A stretch of 64,000 bases of DNA from CBDCOD01 sp965219665 (GTDB taxonomy: Bacteria > Pseudomonadota > Gammaproteobacteria > CAKMZV01). How positions within the stretch are numbered: the first letter of the stretch is position 1; each line of letters opens with the position of its first letter. The notes beneath the pieces are model-generated. The model saw only the letters and a list, made by a program, of their open reading frames with translations. It did no database searches and had not been told where the DNA came from. A program made the position numbers and the translations under genes. Below are positions 60,016-64,000 of this stretch, piece by piece. The stretch is taken from the NCBI GenBank assembly GCA_965219665.1, contig CBDCOD010000024.1, positions 215,359-279,358 on the forward strand, written 5' to 3'.

Positions 60016-60449
60016 TTATCTGTTTGATCTGTTTGTTATTTCGCGATCTGCTTCTTTAATGTCTTCATCTTGTGTTATTTTTATAATATTTTTGTGAGCC
60101 CGCTGTAGTTCATTTGCGTATAGTCGTTCGGCTCGTTTAAGTTCTTTGAGTTGTCTGCTTAGTCGTATTATTGTTTTTATAATTTCTGCACCTTCCCATG
60201 TTTTTTCGTTCTTGCTTTTCTATCTGCCTGTTCTTCTGTTAGGTGCACTCTTTTGAATCTTCCTGTTCTTTTTTGAAGAAAGTATTGTGCGTATATGACG
60301 GTCTCATCATTTTGGGGAGTGGTGTTCCACTTTCTCCACGTTGCTTTTATTGTCTTATCTCCTTTGCTTGTGTTGTTTTCAAGGTTTTGAATATTGATTT
60401 TAATGTGTGTTATGCACTGTTCTTGTAAGATTTTATTTAAGTTATCCAT
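60016..60449 (-). CDS. Small basic protein of unknown function, possibly frameshifted
   Basis: ATG 60449 has TTAGGA seven bases upstream and opens MDNLNKILQEQCITHIKINI, with IKATWRKWNTTPQNDETVIY and HLTEEQADRKARTKKHGK, ending at 60177. In the -1 frame, from the run of six A near 60200, coding continues as KTWEGAEIIKTIIRLSRQLK, ELKRAERLYANELQRAHKNI up to a stop at 60016-60018. The two parts together make about 145 residues with a helical C-terminus. Either a one-base change or -1 slippage at GAAAAAAC joins them. No family recognised; phage or plasmid origin likely. Confidence 0.45.
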
Positions 60450-60542
60450 AGTTTTTCCTAATTTATTTATATTTTGTTGCATTTTTGACTATATGTCTTT
60501 CATATACTCTATTTAAGATATACGTTTTTTTACAAGATTTTT

Positions 60543-61168
60543 ATGAAAATTATTTTTATTTTTAGGTACGCGGCATTTTTCTTGGCTTTATTCCACTTAG
60601 GTTTTGTTTATGCTCAGTTTTGTGAGCCGGTACTTGACACTGCGGACATTTCGAGATTATCTGTTGTTGATTCTCGTGAGGATGCTCCTCTTTATGAAGG
60701 CAATCCTGCTCGTGCTTCTTTGGATAGGGAGATTAAGGATGAGGAAGAGAGGTTAAGGGATTTGCCTGCCGAATCTGATGAGGCTGATGTTTTGCGTCAG
60801 AGCATTTCTGAGAAGCGTTCTGCTCTTTCGCAATTAAAGAGGGATGATGCTGCATCAGCGGCCTTGAGCGCGAAGTCTTCTGTTGCTCGTGCTGCTTCTT
60901 GGCAGCAAATAGTATCGGCAATGTTAAGTTAGGTTCTATTGGTAAGTTACCTTCAAAGATACCGTCTGCTTCTTTGGGTTCAATTGGTATAGGTGATTTA
61001 GGTTCTGGTTTGGGCACATTGAGTGTTGATGGTATGGTTGATGGTTTGGGTGATGCTATTTCTGGTGGTGTTAAAAGTGCTTTGACTGATGCGTTACCTG
61101 ATCCTCCTGCTTTTCGCACCAAACATATTCACGCTGATAATCTGGAACAATATAAAAGCATTCCTTAA
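60543..61168 (+). pseudogene. Secreted protein of unknown function with one frameshift
   Basis: ATG 60543 gives a signal peptide (MKIIFIFRYAAFFLALFHLG, cleavage near YAQ), then an acidic coiled-coil region (DREIKDEEERLRDLPAES, 60720-60870). The frame stops at 60930, but the next frame continues AANSIGNVKLGSIGKLPSKI, GSIGIGDLGSGLGTLSVDG and ALTDALPDPPAF up to 61168. One missing T in TTCTTGG (about 60897) would restore a single protein of about 208 residues with a Gly/Ser/Leu-rich repeat-like end. No family recognised. Confidence 0.45.
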
Positions 61169-61245
61169 AGGCATCAACAATGCTATATTTGTGTTCTGTT
61201 ATACGTGCCATATCTAGTTCTTAAAATCAATATTTAAGCCATTTT

Positions 61246-64000
61246 TTAGCTAACCATTCTCTCTAAACTCTGTTGCATGGCTGCTTTAAAGTCTGGGTCA
61301 TTCGTTAGCAGTCTATAAAGCTCCAGTTCGTTTCTACGATTATTCATCATCACATCTTCAAAGATTTTCTCAAAAGCCAACTCACGGTTTTGTTTATCGT
61401 CATTGTTCTTGTATTTGGTTTCAAAATCTGGGTGAGAACGAATACTCTCGGCCAAATTGACAAACTTAACGCGCTGTTCTTCAGGCGTTGCGCTCCAGCC
61501 TTGAAACCATCGTTCATTAAAACTCTCTATAATAGCGTCCAAAGGGTCTTTTTCCTCATCACCACCATGTGCACCACGGGGTTAGCATTTTGTGGATCAA
61601 GCTCTGTTTCACTGGCATCCAAGCCTATAGAATGGCTAAGCTTAACGCGCTCCAATCCATACGAAGACAAGTCAACAGCTTCCAATAACTCATCAATCTT
61701 TTCAGCATCTGGATCTTTCACGATCAGTTTGGGGATCAGGAACTTCAAGAACCAGAAGAGTTTTTCCCCAATCCACAACCTCAAACGGCATGATGGATGC
61801 CATTTGCCCATAGATCTTTACAAACTGTTTCGCTTTGATCTTAAAATCCGCTTTTTCCTCATCTTTAAGCTCCAGCTCTTCATTAAAACGATGAGCCGCA
61901 ACATCAATAATCGGGCTCAGCTGCTGAGCATCTGCATCATCAAAATACAACGACACAAATTGCTCAACCTCATTCCAGTCATAAACGCCAACGTCGCCGA
62001 GCGCATCTTTTAGTTCGTGTAGAACATTCACGTCAGTTGCCTCGGATAAGCTGTCGAGATGTAGAAGTCATCAAATGCGTTCTTGATGTCATCAACGGAA
62101 TTAAAGAAATCCAGCACAAACAAGTCTTCTGTTTTTTGCCGAATTTAGGCGCAGATCTATTCAATCGAGACAGCGCCTGCACACACAGACACCTTGCAGC
62201 TTTTTATCGACATACATCGATGTCAGCTTGGGTTGGTCGAAACCAGTCAGATATTTATTTGCCACCACGAGCAAACGATATGTATTTTTGATAGACGAAC
62301 CATTATGTATGATCGGCTTGCCATCTTGATCAAACCCGTCAAAATATTCCTTGGTTTTATCATCTGAAAAACCGTTCATCTGGCTTTCTGTATACGCAAT
62401 GCCATCAACTTCTTTTTCGCCAGAGAAGGCAACAATAGTTTTGAATGGGCTGCCGCGCTGTTCAAGCAATTTTGTGATCGCTTTATAATAACGAATAGCA
62501 GATTCAATATTCTGCGTGATGATCATGCCCTTGGCTTTGCCTTTTAGTTTTTTGCATTGACACATTTTGAATAAAGTGATCGAGCATAATCTCAGCCTTA
62601 ATCTGAATGGTGCTAGGGTTGTGCTCTACATAAGCACGAAGCTTCTTCTGTGCTTTTTTGCTGTCGAACAGTGGGTTGTCTTCAATAGACTTCTGAATTT
62701 CGTATAGCTTTTGTAGGTCGTATAATTCGCTAATACATCCAGAATAAAGCCTTCCTCGATGGCTTGCTTCATGGTGTAGAGATGGAACGGGCGGAAACTT
62801 CCGTCCGGTTGCTGCGTTCCGAATTTTCCAGCGTTGTATTCTTTGGCGTAGCCGTGAACGCAAAATAAGACGCATTGCCGCGCATCTTGCGTGAGCGCAT
62901 AGCTTCTATGATCTTGTCCTGAGCATCATCGGCGTCATTATCGGTATCTTTACCCATGGCGCGGTTCATGTTGTCATGCGCCAATCCGCTTGTGAACTGT
63001 GCGCTTCATCAATAATCACGGCAAAACACTTCTCGCTCAAATCATCAATGCCGTCAATAATGAACGGGAATTTTTGAATGGTGGTGGTGATGATCTTCTT
63101 GCCTTGCTCCAGAGCGCTTTCAGCTCGGATGATTTATAGGCGGGCGCGATGATATTCTTCACCTCAGAAAACTCTTTGATGTTATCACGCAGCTGGCGAT
63201 CCAGAATGCGGCGGTCAGTCACAACAATCACACTGTCAAACAGCGGTTGTTCCAAGCCACGCGCGCCAGGCAAGCTTTCTTTATGCGGATAAGCCTCAAT
63301 TAGCTGATACGCCGCCCATGTGATAGAATTGGATTTCCCAGAACCGGCAGAATGCTGAATAAGATATGTATGCCCCACACCGTTTTCACCAGCATGAGAG
63401 ATTAGCTTTCGCACAACATCCAGCTGATGGTAACGCGGGAAGAATAATGTGCGTTTTTCCAGCTTGTTTTTGAATGATCCATCAAGGCGCATGAAATGTT
63501 GAATGATGCCCGCCACACTTTCACGACCAAACACTTCCTCCCATAGATACGCGGTTTTGTGGCCTTTTGGGTTTGGTGGGTTGCCTGCGCCGCCATCATG
63601 CCCCTTGTTGAACGGCAAAAAGAATGTGCCTTTGCCAGCAAGCTTTGTTGTCATGTAAACCTCATCCGTATCAACCGCCATATGCACGAGGCAGCGCCCA
63701 AACTGAAACAGTGCCTGAGACGGGTCTCTGTCCTCACGATATTGCTTCTGGCCGTGATAACGTGCGGTTTGTCCCGTCCATGGGTTTTTCAGCTCCAGCG
63801 TAGCAAAGGGGCAAACCATTAATGAACACACAACATCCACTTCCTCCAGCGGATTGGCGGCGGAATACATGACTTGGCGGGTACAGCTGAAGATATTGTC
63901 TTCAAAATTCTGCTTAACGATTTCACTGCTGCTTGCCAGTGGTGCGGGGTACATCAAATAAAAATGCGCATCATCAACAGAGAGACCTTTTTTGAACAAA
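61246..64000 (-). pseudogene. hsdR: Type I restriction enzyme subunit R, multiply frameshifted and cut by the window edge
   Basis: Read right to left. 63999-63037: nuclease region EVDVV...ATLELKNPWTGQTARY (D...ExK), Walker A HSAGSGKSNSI and VVTDRRILDRQL. Near 63000: VIIDEAHSSQ (DEAH box), then in other frames YFAFTATPK (motif III), IEEGFILDV, MIITQNIESAIRYYKAI and LLVVANKYLTGFDQPKLTSM, and helical C-terminal parts to a stop at 61246. At least six frame changes interrupt about 2.75 kb, so no full ATP-dependent nuclease can be made as sequenced. Two close, compensating one-base changes near 63805-63815 look like homopolymer errors, so poor assembly is an alternative to decay. No intact hsdM or hsdS is in the window. 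Confidence 0.85.

Overview
The window reads as a gammaproteobacterial chromosome of moderate to low GC. The clues are IhfA, EpmB with EF-P K34, the long GyrB, GlyQ/GlyS as two chains, WaaA (so a lipopolysaccharide outer membrane), PcnB-FolK, and the ManC/AlgA type of bifunctional enzyme. I could not place it at genus level. No rRNA, intact tRNA or CRISPR array was seen.

Bases 1-36030 are a dense, mostly intact housekeeping region with short spacers and many ATGA/TAGTG stop-start couplings. In order: a zinc/manganese-type ABC transporter (permease cut by the window edge, ATPase, and a 45-residue membrane peptide coupled to it); folK and pcnB; an orphan HEPN protein; purH-purD; an acetyltransferase and an IS3-type transposase scar; a gamma-carbonic-anhydrase-like protein, tag and cysS; rpmI-rplT-pheS-pheT-ihfA-merR; glyQ-glyS-pgsA plus two envelope or unknown genes; waaA and epmB facing efp; gyrB-ribE-[restriction-modification scar]-ribBA; a NYN nuclease gene-smpB-manC-glycosyltransferase-RDD-serB run; and an EamA transporter with ribD-nrdR-glyA on the minus strand. 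Riboflavin genes (ribE, ribBA, ribD) are scattered rather than in one operon.

Bases 36031-57440 are accessory. The centre (37156-54948) is a tandem array of giant secreted proteins: an orphan C-terminal stub, three intact genes of 1525-1538 residues, and a decayed fourth copy. Each intact protein has a signal peptide, an NHL-type beta-propeller, two cadherin-like domains, a second six-blade NHL propeller, five more cadherin-like domains, and a Gly-rich/Cys/TM/basic C-terminal sorting-type tail. The copies are almost identical except at a few fixed spots in each propeller blade, which differ from copy to copy and blade to blade. In the fourth copy nearly all frameshifts fall exactly at those spots. 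The array is flanked on both sides by pieces of the same phage replication-type gene (Lin1244/DUF4373-like), whose last part lies further right, beyond an inserted MuF-type phage fragment. This array, which looks like a diversifying or recombining surface-protein locus, is the most interesting thing in the window.

Bases 57440-64000 are a graveyard: phage and plasmid remnants, a long inverted repeat, two adjacent minisatellites (9-bp and 18-bp units sharing a CTATAG core), the N-terminal stub of a DNA methyltransferase right after them, a frameshifted secreted protein, and a multiply frameshifted type I restriction subunit (HsdR) running off the right edge. Frameshifts are common from 52 kb onward and absent to the left, so true decay and indel errors in the assembly both need to be kept in mind there.
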